A stretch of DNA of 64,000 nucleotides from DASXQK01 sp963724385 (GTDB lineage: Bacteria; Pseudomonadota; Alphaproteobacteria; Dongiales; Dongiaceae), in assembly GCA_963724385.1 (NCBI GenBank), contig CAVRUJ010000001.1, positions 1,488,001-1,552,000 of the forward strand. The letters run 5' to 3'. Numbering within the stretch: the first letter of the stretch is position 1; each line of letters opens with the position of its first letter. Below are positions 34,363-42,323 of the stretch, piece after piece. Made by a program: the position numbers and the translations under genes. Under the pieces are notes generated by a model. It was not told the origin of the DNA. It saw only the letters and a list, made by a program, of their open reading frames with translations, and ran no database searches.

Positions 34363-36789
34363 ATGCCCACGGAAAACTACGTTCGCTGGTTCAAGGACAT
34401 CCGCAATGCGGATGTTCCCCTGGTCGGCGGCAAGAACGCGTCGCTGGGCGAGATGTATTCCGCCCTGACGGGCGAGGGCGTTCGCGTGCCCAACGGCTTC
34501 GCCCTCACGGCGGAGAGCTATCGCCGGGCGCTGAGCGAAGCCGGCGCCTGGGACAAGCTGCACAAGGTTCTGGACGGCGTCGACAAGACGGATGTCGAAG
34601 GCCTTGCCAAGCGCGCTGCCGAGGCGCGCGAGATCGTCTATCAGGCGACCGCGGCCCCTTGGCTCAAGGAGGCGATCCTCGCCGCCTACCGGACCCTCGA
34701 AGGAGAGCTGGGCAAGGGCCTGTCGGTCGCCGTGCGCAGCTCGGCCACGGCGGAGGATCTGCCGACGGCGAGCTTCGCCGGCCAGCATGAAAGCTTCCTC
34801 AACGTGCGCGGCGCGACCGCCTTGTTCGAGGCCTGCCGGCGCTGCTTCGCCTCGATCTTCACTGATAGGGCCATCGTCTACCGGATCGACAACGGCTTCG
34901 ACCATTTCAAGGTTTATCTCTCGGTCGGCGTGATGAAGATGGTCCGCTCCGAGCTTGCCGCCAGCGGCGTCATCTTCACCCTCGACACGGAAACCGGCTT
35001 CCGCGACGTGGTCTTCATCACCGGCGCCTATGGCCTCGGCGAGTATGTCGTCCAGGGCCGGGTCGATCCGGACGAGTTCTACGTGCACAAGCCGACCTTC
35101 AAGGCCGGCTTCCGTGCGGTGCTGCGCCGGTCGCTCGGCGGCAAGGACCGGCGCCTCGTCTACGCCCGCCGGCGTTCGGGCACCCATGACACGCCGACGC
35201 CGAAGGCCGAGCGCGGGAAGTTCTGCATCACCGACAAGGAGGCGCTGGTCCTGGCCGACTATGCGATCAAGATCGAGGACCATTATACGCGCCTGGCCGG
35301 CCATCCCGTGCCCATGGACATCGAATGGGCCAAGGATGCCGGCGACGGCCAGCTCTATATCGTCCAGGCCCGGCCGGAGACCGTGGCCTCGCGCCGGAAC
35401 CTGGAGGCCTTCGAGACTTTCGCCCTCAAGGAAACCGGGCCGCTCCTGGTGACCGGTCGGGCGATCGGCGAGAAGATCGCCGTGGGCAAGGTGCGCGTGG
35501 TGACGAACGTCCATGGCCTCGCTGCGTTCCAGCCCGGCGAGGTGCTGGTGGCCGAGACGACCAATCCCGATTGGGAGCCGGTGATGAAGACGGCGGCGGC
35601 CATCGTCACCCATCATGGCGGGCGCACCTGCCATGCGGCCATCGTCGCCCGCGAGCTCGGCGTCCCGGCGGTAGTGGGCGCGGCCGGCGCGATCACCAAG
35701 CTCTCGACCGGCACGCTGGTGACGGTTTCCTGCGCCGAGGGCGAAACGGGCAATGTCTATGGCGGCAAGCTCGCCTATGCGGTCACGCGCGTGCCCGCTT
35801 CCGAGATCAAGCGGCCGCGCACCGAGATCATGGTCAACCTCGGCAATCCGGACCTCGCCTTCTCGGTCGCCATGCTGCCGAACGAGGGCGTCGGCCTGGC
35901 GCGCATGGAGTTCGTCATCAACGAGCATATCGGCATCCATCCCATGGCGTTGGCAGAGCCCGACAAGGTGACCGCGCCTAAGGACCGCGCCGCCATCGCC
36001 AAGCTGACGAAGGGCTTTGCCAAGCCGGCGGATTTCTTCGTCGAGAAGCTCTCCGAGGGCATCGGCACCATCGCCGCCGCCTTCTATCCGAAGCCGGTGA
36101 TCGTCCGGCTCTCGGACTTCAAGACCAACGAATATGCGGCCCTCCTGGGCGGAGCGGACCTCGAGCCCAAGGAGGCCAACCCGATGCTGGGCTTCCGCGG
36201 CGCCTCGCGCTACGGCCATCCCGCCTATGCCGCCGGCTTCGCGCTCGAATGCGCGGCCCTCAGCCGGGTGCGCCAGGAGATGGGGCTGGTGAACCTCAAG
36301 ATCATGATCCCCTTCTGCCGGCGGGTGGACGAAGCGCGCAAGGTCATCGAGATCATGGCGAGCCACGGCTTGAAGCGGGGCGAGAACGGGCTCGAGATCT
36401 TCGTCATGTGCGAGATCCCCAACAACGTCATCCAGATCGACGCCTTCGCCAAGCTGTTCGACGGCTTCTCCATCGGCTCCAACGACCTGACCCAGCTCAC
36501 GCTGGGCGTGGACCGGGATTCCGACATCGTCGCCTTCGATTTCGACGAGCGCGACCCGGGGATGCTGGAAATGTTCCGCCTGGCCGTCTCGGGCGCCAAG
36601 CGCAACGGGCGGCATGTGGGCATCTGCGGCGAGGCGCCGGCGAGCTATCCCGAGATCGCCCGCTTCCTCGCCGAGCAGGGGATCGATTCCATCAGCGTCA
36701 ACCCGGCGAGCGTGCTGGCGACGATGAACGCAGTTGCCGCCGCCGAGGAGGCGCTGGCCGCACCTGCCGCACGCGCGCCGGCGGCTTAG
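34363..36789 (+). CDS. ppsA: Phosphoenolpyruvate synthase
   Basis: An 808-residue PpsA (E. coli enzyme 792). The N-terminal ATP-grasp region has VGGKNASLGEM, AVRSSATAEDLPTASFAGQ and GLGEYVVQGRVDPDE. The phosphohistidine is H424 in GGRTCHAAIVARELG. The C-terminal PEP/pyruvate barrel has ANPMLGFRGASRYGH, FCRR and SIGSNDLTQLTLGVDRDS. It makes PEP from pyruvate and ATP for gluconeogenesis. The frame is open far upstream; the ATG at 34363 has AGGAG nine bases before it. The FNR-type box suggests induction at low oxygen. Its stop overlaps the convergent Lrp gene by four bases. Confidence 0.94.
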   Translation: MPTENYVRWFKDIRNADVPLVGGKNASLGEMYSALTGEGVRVPNGFALTAESYRRALSEAGAWDKLHKVLDGVDKTDVEGLAKRAAEAREIVYQATAAPWLKEAILAAYRTLEGELGKGLSVAVRSSATAEDLPTASFAGQHESFLNVRGATALFEACRRCFASIFTDRAIVYRIDNGFDHFKVYLSVGVMKMVRSELAASGVIFTLDTETGFRDVVFITGAYGLGEYVVQGRVDPDEFYVHKPTFKAGFRAVLRRSLGGKDRRLVYARRRSGTHDTPTPKAERGKFCITDKEALVLADYAIKIEDHYTRLAGHPVPMDIEWAKDAGDGQLYIVQARPETVASRRNLEAFETFALKETGPLLVTGRAIGEKIAVGKVRVVTNVHGLAAFQPGEVLVAETTNPDWEPVMKTAAAIVTHHGGRTCHAAIVARELGVPAVVGAAGAITKLSTGTLVTVSCAEGETGNVYGGKLAYAVTRVPASEIKRPRTEIMVNLGNPDLAFSVAMLPNEGVGLARMEFVINEHIGIHPMALAEPDKVTAPKDRAAIAKLTKGFAKPADFFVEKLSEGIGTIAAAFYPKPVIVRLSDFKTNEYAALLGGADLEPKEANPMLGFRGASRYGHPAYAAGFALECAALSRVRQEMGLVNLKIMIPFCRRVDEARKVIEIMASHGLKRGENGLEIFVMCEIPNNVIQIDAFAKLFDGFSIGSNDLTQLTLGVDRDSDIVAFDFDERDPGMLEMFRLAVSGAKRNGRHVGICGEAPASYPEIARFLAEQGIDSISVNPASVLATMNAVAAAEEALAAPAARAPAA

Positions 36790-37274
36790 CGCGCCACCGG
36801 CAGGGCGGTCGAGTACTTGACCTGCTTGAGGGCGAAGGAGGAGCGGATCGAAGAGACGCCTGGGATCTTGGTCAGGTGTTCGATGACGAAGCGCTCGTAG
36901 GCGTCGAGATCGGCGCAGACGACGCGCAGCAGGTAATCCGCGTCCCCCGTCATCAAATAGCATTCCATCACCTCCGGCCGGTTGCGCACGGAGCTTTCGA
37001 ACCGGTTGAGGGCCGATTCTATCTGCCGCTCGAGTGAGACGTTGACGAAGACGCTGACCGGCAAGCCCACGGCGCGGGGATCGACCAGGCTGACATGCCG
37101 GCGGATGACGCCTGCCTGTTCCAGCGCGCGGACCCGGCGCAGGCAGGGTGCGGGGCTGAGCCCGACGGCTTCCGCGAGATCGGTGTTGGCGATTCGCGCG
37201 TCTTCCTGAAGGACAGCGAGGATCTTGAGGTCGATTGCGTCGAGCTCGTGTTTCGGCAATTTCGGTCGCTTCAT
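36786..37274 (-). CDS. Lrp/AsnC-family regulator
   Basis: A 162-residue Lrp-type regulator. The N-terminal helix-turn-helix is DAIDLKILAVLQEDARIANT...AEAVGLSPAPCLRRVRALE. The C-terminal RAM domain (ERQIESALNRFESSVRNRPEVMECYLMTGDADYLLRVV) binds amino acids. It is divergent from the AceE-like E1 gene at 37367, with 92 bases between them. The arrangement resembles mdeR-mdeB of pseudomonads, where an Lrp-type activator controls a 2-keto acid dehydrogenase E1. The ATG at 37274 replaces a longer frame to 37331 that has no family similarity. Confidence 0.88.
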   Translation of the reverse strand: MKRPKLPKHELDAIDLKILAVLQEDARIANTDLAEAVGLSPAPCLRRVRALEQAGVIRRHVSLVDPRAVGLPVSVFVNVSLERQIESALNRFESSVRNRPEVMECYLMTGDADYLLRVVCADLDAYERFVIEHLTKIPGVSSIRSSFALKQVKYSTALPVAR

Positions 37275-37366
37275 GACGCCTGTCCCGCAATTTCGGGCCC
37301 GGATGGGCCGGGCAGGGCGCCATCTTCGCAATTCCGCGTCAAGGCACCAAGCTTATACTTCCGGCC

Positions 37367-39700
37367 ATGGCCGAAGCCGCCGCCATCGCCCGAACCGAGC
37401 CCGCCGATTTCGCCGAGCGCATCGCTTGCCTGGGAGCGCTCGAGCGCCGGGCGCTTTGGCTTGCCACCTGGACTATCCATCACGCCAATCATCTGCGCCC
37501 GAACCGCGACGGCCTCAAGGTCGGCGGCCATCAGGCGAGCTGCGCGTCCTCGGTGACCTTGCTCTCGGCGCTCTACGGCCATGCGCTGCGATCCCAGGAC
37601 CGGGTGGCGGTGAAGCCCCATGCGGCGCCCGTGTTCCACGCGCTCATGTACCTGATGGGCCGGCAGAGCCGCGCGGCTCTCGAACGGTTCCGCGCCATGG
37701 GCGGCGCGCAGTCCTATCCCTCGCGCACGAAGGACAAGGCCCCGGTCGATTTCTCGACCGGGTCGGTGGGGCTTGGCGTCGGCGTCACCTTGTTCGCGAG
37801 CCTGGTGCAGGACTATCTCCAGGCCCGCGGCCTGCTCGGCGGCGCGCCGGGGCGCATGATCGCCCTCATCGGCGACGCCGAGCTCGACGAGGGCAACGTC
37901 TTCGAGGCCCTGCTGGAGGGCTGGAAGCAGGACGTCCGGAACCTCTGGTGGATCATCGACTACAACCGGCAGAGCCTCGACGGGGTGGTCCATGACCGGC
38001 TGTTCCAGAAGATCCATTCCTTCTTCGGCACCGTCGGCTGGAACGTGGTCACCCTGAAATACGGCAAGCTCCTGCAGGAAGTCTTCGCCAGACCCGGCGG
38101 GGAAGCGCTCCGGCGCTGGATCGACGATTGCCCCAACGATCTCTATTCGGCCCTCACCTTCGAGGGCGGGGCCGGATTCCGGCGCGAGCTCGAACGCGAT
38201 TTCGCCAACGACATCGGCGTCAGGCGGATCCTCGCCGCCCATGACGACACGGCACTCCACCGCCTGATGACCAATCTCGGCGGCCATGACATGGCCAGCA
38301 TCATCGAGGCTTTCGACGCCGCCGGCAGAACCGAGACGCCCACCTGCTTCGTTGCCTACACGATCAAGGGCCGCAACCTGCCTTTCGCCGGGCATAAGGA
38401 CAACCACGCGGGCCTGATGAACGAGGCGCAGATGGAGCGCTTCCAGGCGGATCAAGGCATCGCAGCGGGCGAGGAGTGGGAGCCGCTGGCAGGGCTCGAT
38501 CATGCCATGGCCCGGCGGCTCGCGGATTTCCTCGAAGGCGGCAAGGCAAGCATCGCGGCGAGAGGCCGGCCGCCGGCCGCAGCACTTCCGGTCCCGGCCA
38601 TTGCGACGCCGACGGGCGACAGCCTTTCCACCCAGGAAGGCTTCGGACGGATCATGATCGAGCTCGCCAAGGCCGGCGGGCCCTTGGCCGAGCGCCTGGT
38701 CACCACGTCGCCCGATGTCACCGTCTCGACCAATCTCGGCGGCTGGGTGAATCAGGTCGGGCTCTTCGCCCGCGCGCCGCATTCGGACGTCTTCCGCGAG
38801 CGCAAGCTGGTCTCGGCCCAGAAATGGCTGCGCTCGCCCGAGGGCCGGCATATCGAGCTCGGCATCGCGGAAAACAACCTGTTCCTGCTGCTGGCGGCGC
38901 TTGGCCTCGCCGAGCCCCTGTTCGGCGCGAGGCTGCTGCCCGTGGGCACGGTCTACGATCCGTTCATTTCCCGCGGCCTCGATGCCCTCAACTACGCCTG
39001 CTACCAGGATGCCCGCTTCCTGCTGGTCGCCACGCCATCGGGCCTGACCTTGGCACCCGAGGGCGGCGCCCATCAGTCGGTGATCGCGCCTTTGATCGGG
39101 CTCGGCCAGCCGGGCCTCACCATGTTCGAGCCCAGCTTCGCCGACGAGCTCGCCGTCGTCATGGCCTGGGCGCTGGACCACATGCAGCGGCCCGATGGCG
39201 GCTCGGTCTACCTGCGCCTCTCGACCCGGCCGCTGGAGCAGCCCAAACGCTCGCTCGATGCGGCGATGGTCACTGCCGGCGGCTATTGGATGCGCGAGCC
39301 CGTGCCGGGCGCGGAGATCGCGGTGATCGCCACGGGCGCGGTGATGCCCGAGGCGATCGAGGCGGTGGCGAAACTGGGCGAGCGCCACGCACGGATCGGA
39401 CTCTTGAGCGTGACCTCGGCCGACCGCTTGCACGCTGGCTGGATCGCCAAGCCGGGCGAATCCCATATCGACCGCCTGCTTTCGCCGCTGGCGCGCGACG
39501 CGGCGCTGGTGAGCGTGATCGATGGGCACCCCGCGACGCTTTCCTGGCTCGGCGCCGTGCGTGGCCAGCGCATCCAGCCGCTGGGTGTCGCGGACTTCGG
39601 CCAGTCGGGCGACATTCCCGATCTTTACGCCGCTTACGGGCTGGACGCCGGCGCGATCGAGGCGGCCGTCGAAAGGACGCTTGCCCGTCGCGCGGGTTAG
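37367..39700 (+). CDS. AceE-like homodimeric E1 / transketolase-type thiamine enzyme
   Basis: A 777-residue ThDP enzyme of the AceE/MdeB type. The cofactor motif is IGDAELDEGNVFEALLEGWK...WWIIDYNRQSLDG. Later parts are the pyrimidine domain (IELGIAENNLFLLLAALGL) and C-terminal domain (IAVIATGAVMPEA). It is ~110 residues shorter than AceE, and no E2 or E3 gene is nearby. It could act on pyruvate, 2-ketobutyrate or branched keto acids. The adjacent Lrp regulator suggests a role in amino-acid-derived keto acid breakdown. The substrate is inference. Confidence 0.85.
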   Translation: MAEAAAIARTEPADFAERIACLGALERRALWLATWTIHHANHLRPNRDGLKVGGHQASCASSVTLLSALYGHALRSQDRVAVKPHAAPVFHALMYLMGRQSRAALERFRAMGGAQSYPSRTKDKAPVDFSTGSVGLGVGVTLFASLVQDYLQARGLLGGAPGRMIALIGDAELDEGNVFEALLEGWKQDVRNLWWIIDYNRQSLDGVVHDRLFQKIHSFFGTVGWNVVTLKYGKLLQEVFARPGGEALRRWIDDCPNDLYSALTFEGGAGFRRELERDFANDIGVRRILAAHDDTALHRLMTNLGGHDMASIIEAFDAAGRTETPTCFVAYTIKGRNLPFAGHKDNHAGLMNEAQMERFQADQGIAAGEEWEPLAGLDHAMARRLADFLEGGKASIAARGRPPAAALPVPAIATPTGDSLSTQEGFGRIMIELAKAGGPLAERLVTTSPDVTVSTNLGGWVNQVGLFARAPHSDVFRERKLVSAQKWLRSPEGRHIELGIAENNLFLLLAALGLAEPLFGARLLPVGTVYDPFISRGLDALNYACYQDARFLLVATPSGLTLAPEGGAHQSVIAPLIGLGQPGLTMFEPSFADELAVVMAWALDHMQRPDGGSVYLRLSTRPLEQPKRSLDAAMVTAGGYWMREPVPGAEIAVIATGAVMPEAIEAVAKLGERHARIGLLSVTSADRLHAGWIAKPGESHIDRLLSPLARDAALVSVIDGHPATLSWLGAVRGQRIQPLGVADFGQSGDIPDLYAAYGLDAGAIEAAVERTLARRAG

Positions 39701-39759
39701 GCTCGGGACCTGTTAATTTGGTCCGCGGTGTGATTCACGGTATCTGGGAGGATGCCGTG

Positions 39760-39807
39760 ATGAGTGATTAGTTTCTGCTGAGCCAAGCGCAGATGGCCCG
39801 TGTCGCG
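39760..39807 (+). pseudogene. N-terminal remnant of an IS5-type transposase
   Basis: ATGAGTGAT-TAG followed by FLLSQAQMARV reads as the start of IS5-family transposases common in alphaproteobacteria (MSDxFLLSEAQMxRI), with an in-frame stop as the fourth codon. Only this stub is left. The bases just upstream (from ~39713) may include the element's left end. The rest of 39701-39944 shows no gene. Confidence 0.55.
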
Positions 39808-39944
39808 CTCGCATTCCGGCCTTGAACAACGAGTCCCGAGCCTGGCTCGATGAAGGCGGTCCTGACCCCGGCCGCCGCCTTCATGGACGCTCGATGGGGT
39901 TCGTTGTAAGCATTCCAACCGCTTGATTTTAGAGGAGACGCAGC

Positions 39945-40337
39945 ATGGACCGATTCACGGGCGGATGCCTGTGCGGCAACGTCCGAATTGTGGCGTCGGG
40001 ACTCCCATATCGGGTCGGCCTTTGTCACTGTCTCGACTGCCGCAAGCATCATGGGGCCCTTTTTCACGCTTCCGCGGTGTTCCCTCAGGATGCGGTGACG
40101 ATCGATGGCGAGACACGCGACTACGCCGGGCGGTTTTTCTGTCCCCGCTGTGGCTCCTCCGTTTTCGCGCGCAGCGCCGACGAAATCGAAGTGAACCTAG
40201 GCTCCCTGGATGCCCCTGACCAACTGGTGCCAACCTACGAAAGCTGGATCGTCCGTCGCGAGTCCTGGTTGCCGCCGTTTCCGCTCACGAGACGATACGA
40301 GCGCGATCGTGACGCCACGAGTTGCTTCGAGGAGTAG
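39945..40337 (+). CDS. GFA/CENP-V-fold zinc protein
   Basis: A 130-residue protein of the glutathione-dependent formaldehyde-activating enzyme (GFA) family. Zinc cysteines lie in GGCLCGNVR, CHCLDCRKHHGA and FFCPRCGSSVF. The loop HASAVFP and the C-terminal YESWIVRRESWLPPF are family features. The name reflects the founding member; most homologues have no proven formaldehyde activity. A ribosome site GGAGACG lies just upstream. It is a single gene with no obvious partner. Confidence 0.88.
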   Translation: MDRFTGGCLCGNVRIVASGLPYRVGLCHCLDCRKHHGALFHASAVFPQDAVTIDGETRDYAGRFFCPRCGSSVFARSADEIEVNLGSLDAPDQLVPTYESWIVRRESWLPPFPLTRRYERDRDATSCFEE

Positions 40338-40363
40338 GTCGAACGAACGGTGCGAAGGCGCTG

Positions 40364-40510
40364 TTACGAGGTGACCGGGATCGATGCCTTGATCGAGATC
40401 TCGAACCAGATGCTCGCCGTGATCGGCTCTCCATCCCACGTCATGGGCGCCTCGGCTTCGGGATGTTTCGCCTGCCACTCGTGAAGCCGGTCCCGCGGAC
40501 TGTTCAGCCT
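40364..40510 (-). pseudogene. Unassigned coding-like fragment downstream of the CBS-BON gene
   Basis: In a frame different from the CBS-BON gene, the minus strand reads through LNSPRDRLHEWQAKHPEAEA and MTWDGEPITASIWFEIS to a TAA at 40364-40366. Third codon positions are strongly G/C, as in real genes here. The frame runs upstream into the 3' end of the CBS-BON gene without a good start codon. It may be the tail of a lost gene or of a formerly longer protein. No family was recognised. Confidence 0.3.
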
Positions 40511-41241
40511 TTCTTTTTGCTCTTCGCCTTCGGCCGGGGCGGCTCTTCGGACTCGATCACCATGCCCGACATGGGCTCGACCCAGACCATGTGGTCCTTC
40601 ACCGCCTTGACCCCGGGCAGGTTCTCGGCCGCCACCTTGAGGGCTCCGCGCTCGCGGTCGTCGAAGATCGCGCCCCAGAAATGCACGACGCCGTTGCGCA
40701 CCACGATGTTGGTGGAGGCGCGCGGCGCCCAGGGCTCCTTCGCGAGCTCGGCCATCAGGCGCCGGCGGATCGTCGCATCGTCGGCGCCGCCGGCCGGCGG
40801 CTGCATCCCGGCGAGGCCGTGGAGCAGGTTGGCGCGGCTGACGATGCCCACGATCTTGCCGCTGCGCATGACCGGCAGGCGCTTGATCCGCCGGCGCTCC
40901 ATCAGCTCGACGACCTTGTCGACGCCCGTGTTCTCGCCGACCGTCACGACGTCCTTGGTCATCACCTCGGCGACCTTGCGGCCATGGCTATGGACATACT
41001 CATCGGCCAGGCGCCCCGGGCCCAGGATGAACTCCAGCCAGCGCGGCCGCTGGCGCTCGGTGCCCGATTCGCTCCGGCGCAGCAGGTCGCCCTCGGTCAC
41101 CATGCCGACGAGCGTGCCCTTGCGGTCGACCACGGGCAGGCCGCTGATCCCATGCTTCAGCATCAGGGTCGCAGCGTCGGCCACCGTGGCCGTGCTTCCC
41201 ACCGTAACCACCCGATGGGTCATGACTTCCGAGACTTTCAT
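40504..41241 (-). CDS. CBS-CBS-BON protein
   Basis: A 245-residue protein. Two CBS domains occupy ~1-65 (MKVSEVMTHRVVTVGSTATV ... GISGLPVVDRKGTLVGMVTEGDL) and ~90-150 (VAEVMTKDVVTVGENTGVDK ... IKRLPVMRSGKIVGIVSRANL). A BON domain follows at ~160-230 (NIVVRNGVVHFWGAIFDDRERGA), then a Lys-rich tail (KAKSKKKG). CBS pairs bind adenine nucleotides and BON domains bind lipid or membrane surfaces, so it may be a soluble energy sensor acting at the membrane. The ATG at 41241 has AAGGGA upstream. An FNR-type box lies 73 bases before it. Confidence 0.88.
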   Translation of the reverse strand: MKVSEVMTHRVVTVGSTATVADAATLMLKHGISGLPVVDRKGTLVGMVTEGDLLRRSESGTERQRPRWLEFILGPGRLADEYVHSHGRKVAEVMTKDVVTVGENTGVDKVVELMERRRIKRLPVMRSGKIVGIVSRANLLHGLAGMQPPAGGADDATIRRRLMAELAKEPWAPRASTNIVVRNGVVHFWGAIFDDRERGALKVAAENLPGVKAVKDHMVWVEPMSGMVIESEEPPRPKAKSKKKG

Positions 41242-41307
41242 GTCGTTTTTCCCTTGGTTTCCTGGGCGCCGTCGGTGCCGAGTATGGCGGGCAGCGGGCC
41301 AGGGACT

Positions 41308-41321
41308 TTGACCCATGTCAA
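41308..41321. promoter_or_regulatory. FNR/FixK-type box upstream of the CBS-BON gene
   Basis: TTGAC-CCAT-GTCAA, centred ~73 bases before the CBS-BON start on the minus strand. Both half-sites match TTGAY/RTCAA. The spacing agrees with the ppsA and arcD sites. Confidence 0.65.
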
Positions 41322-41351
41322 TAGCCGGCCGAAGCAGGCTCGCTCCTGGCT

Positions 41352-42209
41352 TCAGCGCACCAGCAACACGTCGCAGTCGGCCTTGGCGGCGAGCGCCTCG
41401 AGGTCGCCGAGCCCGGGCGTGTCCGCCGTCCCGTCCAGCACCAGGAGCGCGTGCTTCAGATGGCTTTCGCGGATGTTCTGCAGCACCGCCGGACCGGCGA
41501 TGGCCTGGGTTCGAAGGCCGGCCGCCGGCATGTGGCCGCTCGCCGTCATGAATTCTCCGATCGCCCCGCCGCTGGGGGCCTCAGGCCCGGCCAGCACCGT
41601 GAGCGGGCTGCCGGCGGCCGAAGCCATGTCGCCCGCGGCGGCCAGCGCCCGGCGCAGGCCGGGAGTATCGGGTCCGAAGACGGCGGCGACGATCCGGCGC
41701 GGATGGTGGACCGGCCGGATCATGAGCACGGGCAAGGCGGCCGCCAGCGCCAGGGCGGAGAAGCGGGAGCGCAGGCGCATCTGGCCGGCGAAAGCCCGCG
41801 CCGTCCCCTCGACCACCAGCAGCTCGTTCTCCGCCATCCCGAAGGAGGCCGTCGACGGCGTCTCGCTGACCACGGCGAAGGACCAGGCGAGACCGAGGCG
41901 GGCGGCCAGCTCCGCCACCTGGCTGCGCGCGCGCTCGGCCATGGCGAGGAAGATGTGCTCCATGTCGGCCGCCTCGACCGCGCCCGCGCCCGGCGAGGCC
42001 AGGCTCACATGGCGCACATAGGGGTGAGCGGCGATGAGGCGCAGGTTCGGGTCCTCGACGAAGACCACGTGAAGCGGGGTGCGCCAATGGGCAGCGAGCC
42101 TGCTGCCGGCTTCGATCGCCGGCGCGATCTCTCCCGCTGCGTCGCAGGCGACCACGACCCGGGTGACGGCGAAGCTAGGGCGGAGTCCGATCACGTGGAA
42201 ATACTCCAT
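41352..42209 (-). CDS. Universal stress protein family protein
   Basis: A 285-residue tandem UspA-like protein. The first domain (~15-155) begins TRVVVACDAAGEIAPAIEAG; the second (~165-285) is more diverged (RRIVAAVFGPDTPGLRRALA ... ALLVLDGTAD). The ATP-binding G-2x-G-9x-G(S/T) motif is not clearly conserved, so nucleotide binding is doubtful. It lies 30 bases upstream of the FNR-type box of the CBS-BON gene and may be co-transcribed with it. Universal stress proteins of rhizobia-like bacteria are often in the FixK/FNR low-oxygen regulon. Confidence 0.78.
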   Translation of the reverse strand: MEYFHVIGLRPSFAVTRVVVACDAAGEIAPAIEAGSRLAAHWRTPLHVVFVEDPNLRLIAAHPYVRHVSLASPGAGAVEAADMEHIFLAMAERARSQVAELAARLGLAWSFAVVSETPSTASFGMAENELLVVEGTARAFAGQMRLRSRFSALALAAALPVLMIRPVHHPRRIVAAVFGPDTPGLRRALAAAGDMASAAGSPLTVLAGPEAPSGGAIGEFMTASGHMPAAGLRTQAIAGPAVLQNIRESHLKHALLVLDGTADTPGLGDLEALAAKADCDVLLVR

Positions 42210-42223
42210 TCGCTGCTCCGCCC

Positions 42224-42284
42224 GTCACCCCCGCGAAAGCGGGGGGCCATGCGCCCCTGGATTCCCGCTTTCGCGGGAATGACG
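42224..42284. repeat. Palindromic intergenic repeat (two hairpins)
   Basis: CCCCGCGAAAGCGGGG at ~42229-42244 and CCCGCTTTCGCGGG at ~42264-42277 each form a small hairpin and are also complementary to one another. Outer GTCA/TGAC ends border them. This type of element (ATTCCCGCGAAAGCGGGAAT core) is dispersed in many alphaproteobacterial genomes. It lies between the universal stress protein and Lon-like genes. Confidence 0.75.
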
Positions 42285-42323
42285 ATAGGAGGATGAAACG
42301 ACCCGACCCGATCGGAACGCATC

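Noticed and set aside
34246..37323. 1025-codon open frame opposite ppsA
   Set aside because: Antisense shadow of ppsA and part of the Lrp gene in another frame.
39700..39745. Terminator after the E1 gene (GGACC ... GGTCC)
   Set aside because: The stem is short and no T-run follows; the bases more likely belong to the insertion-sequence remnant.
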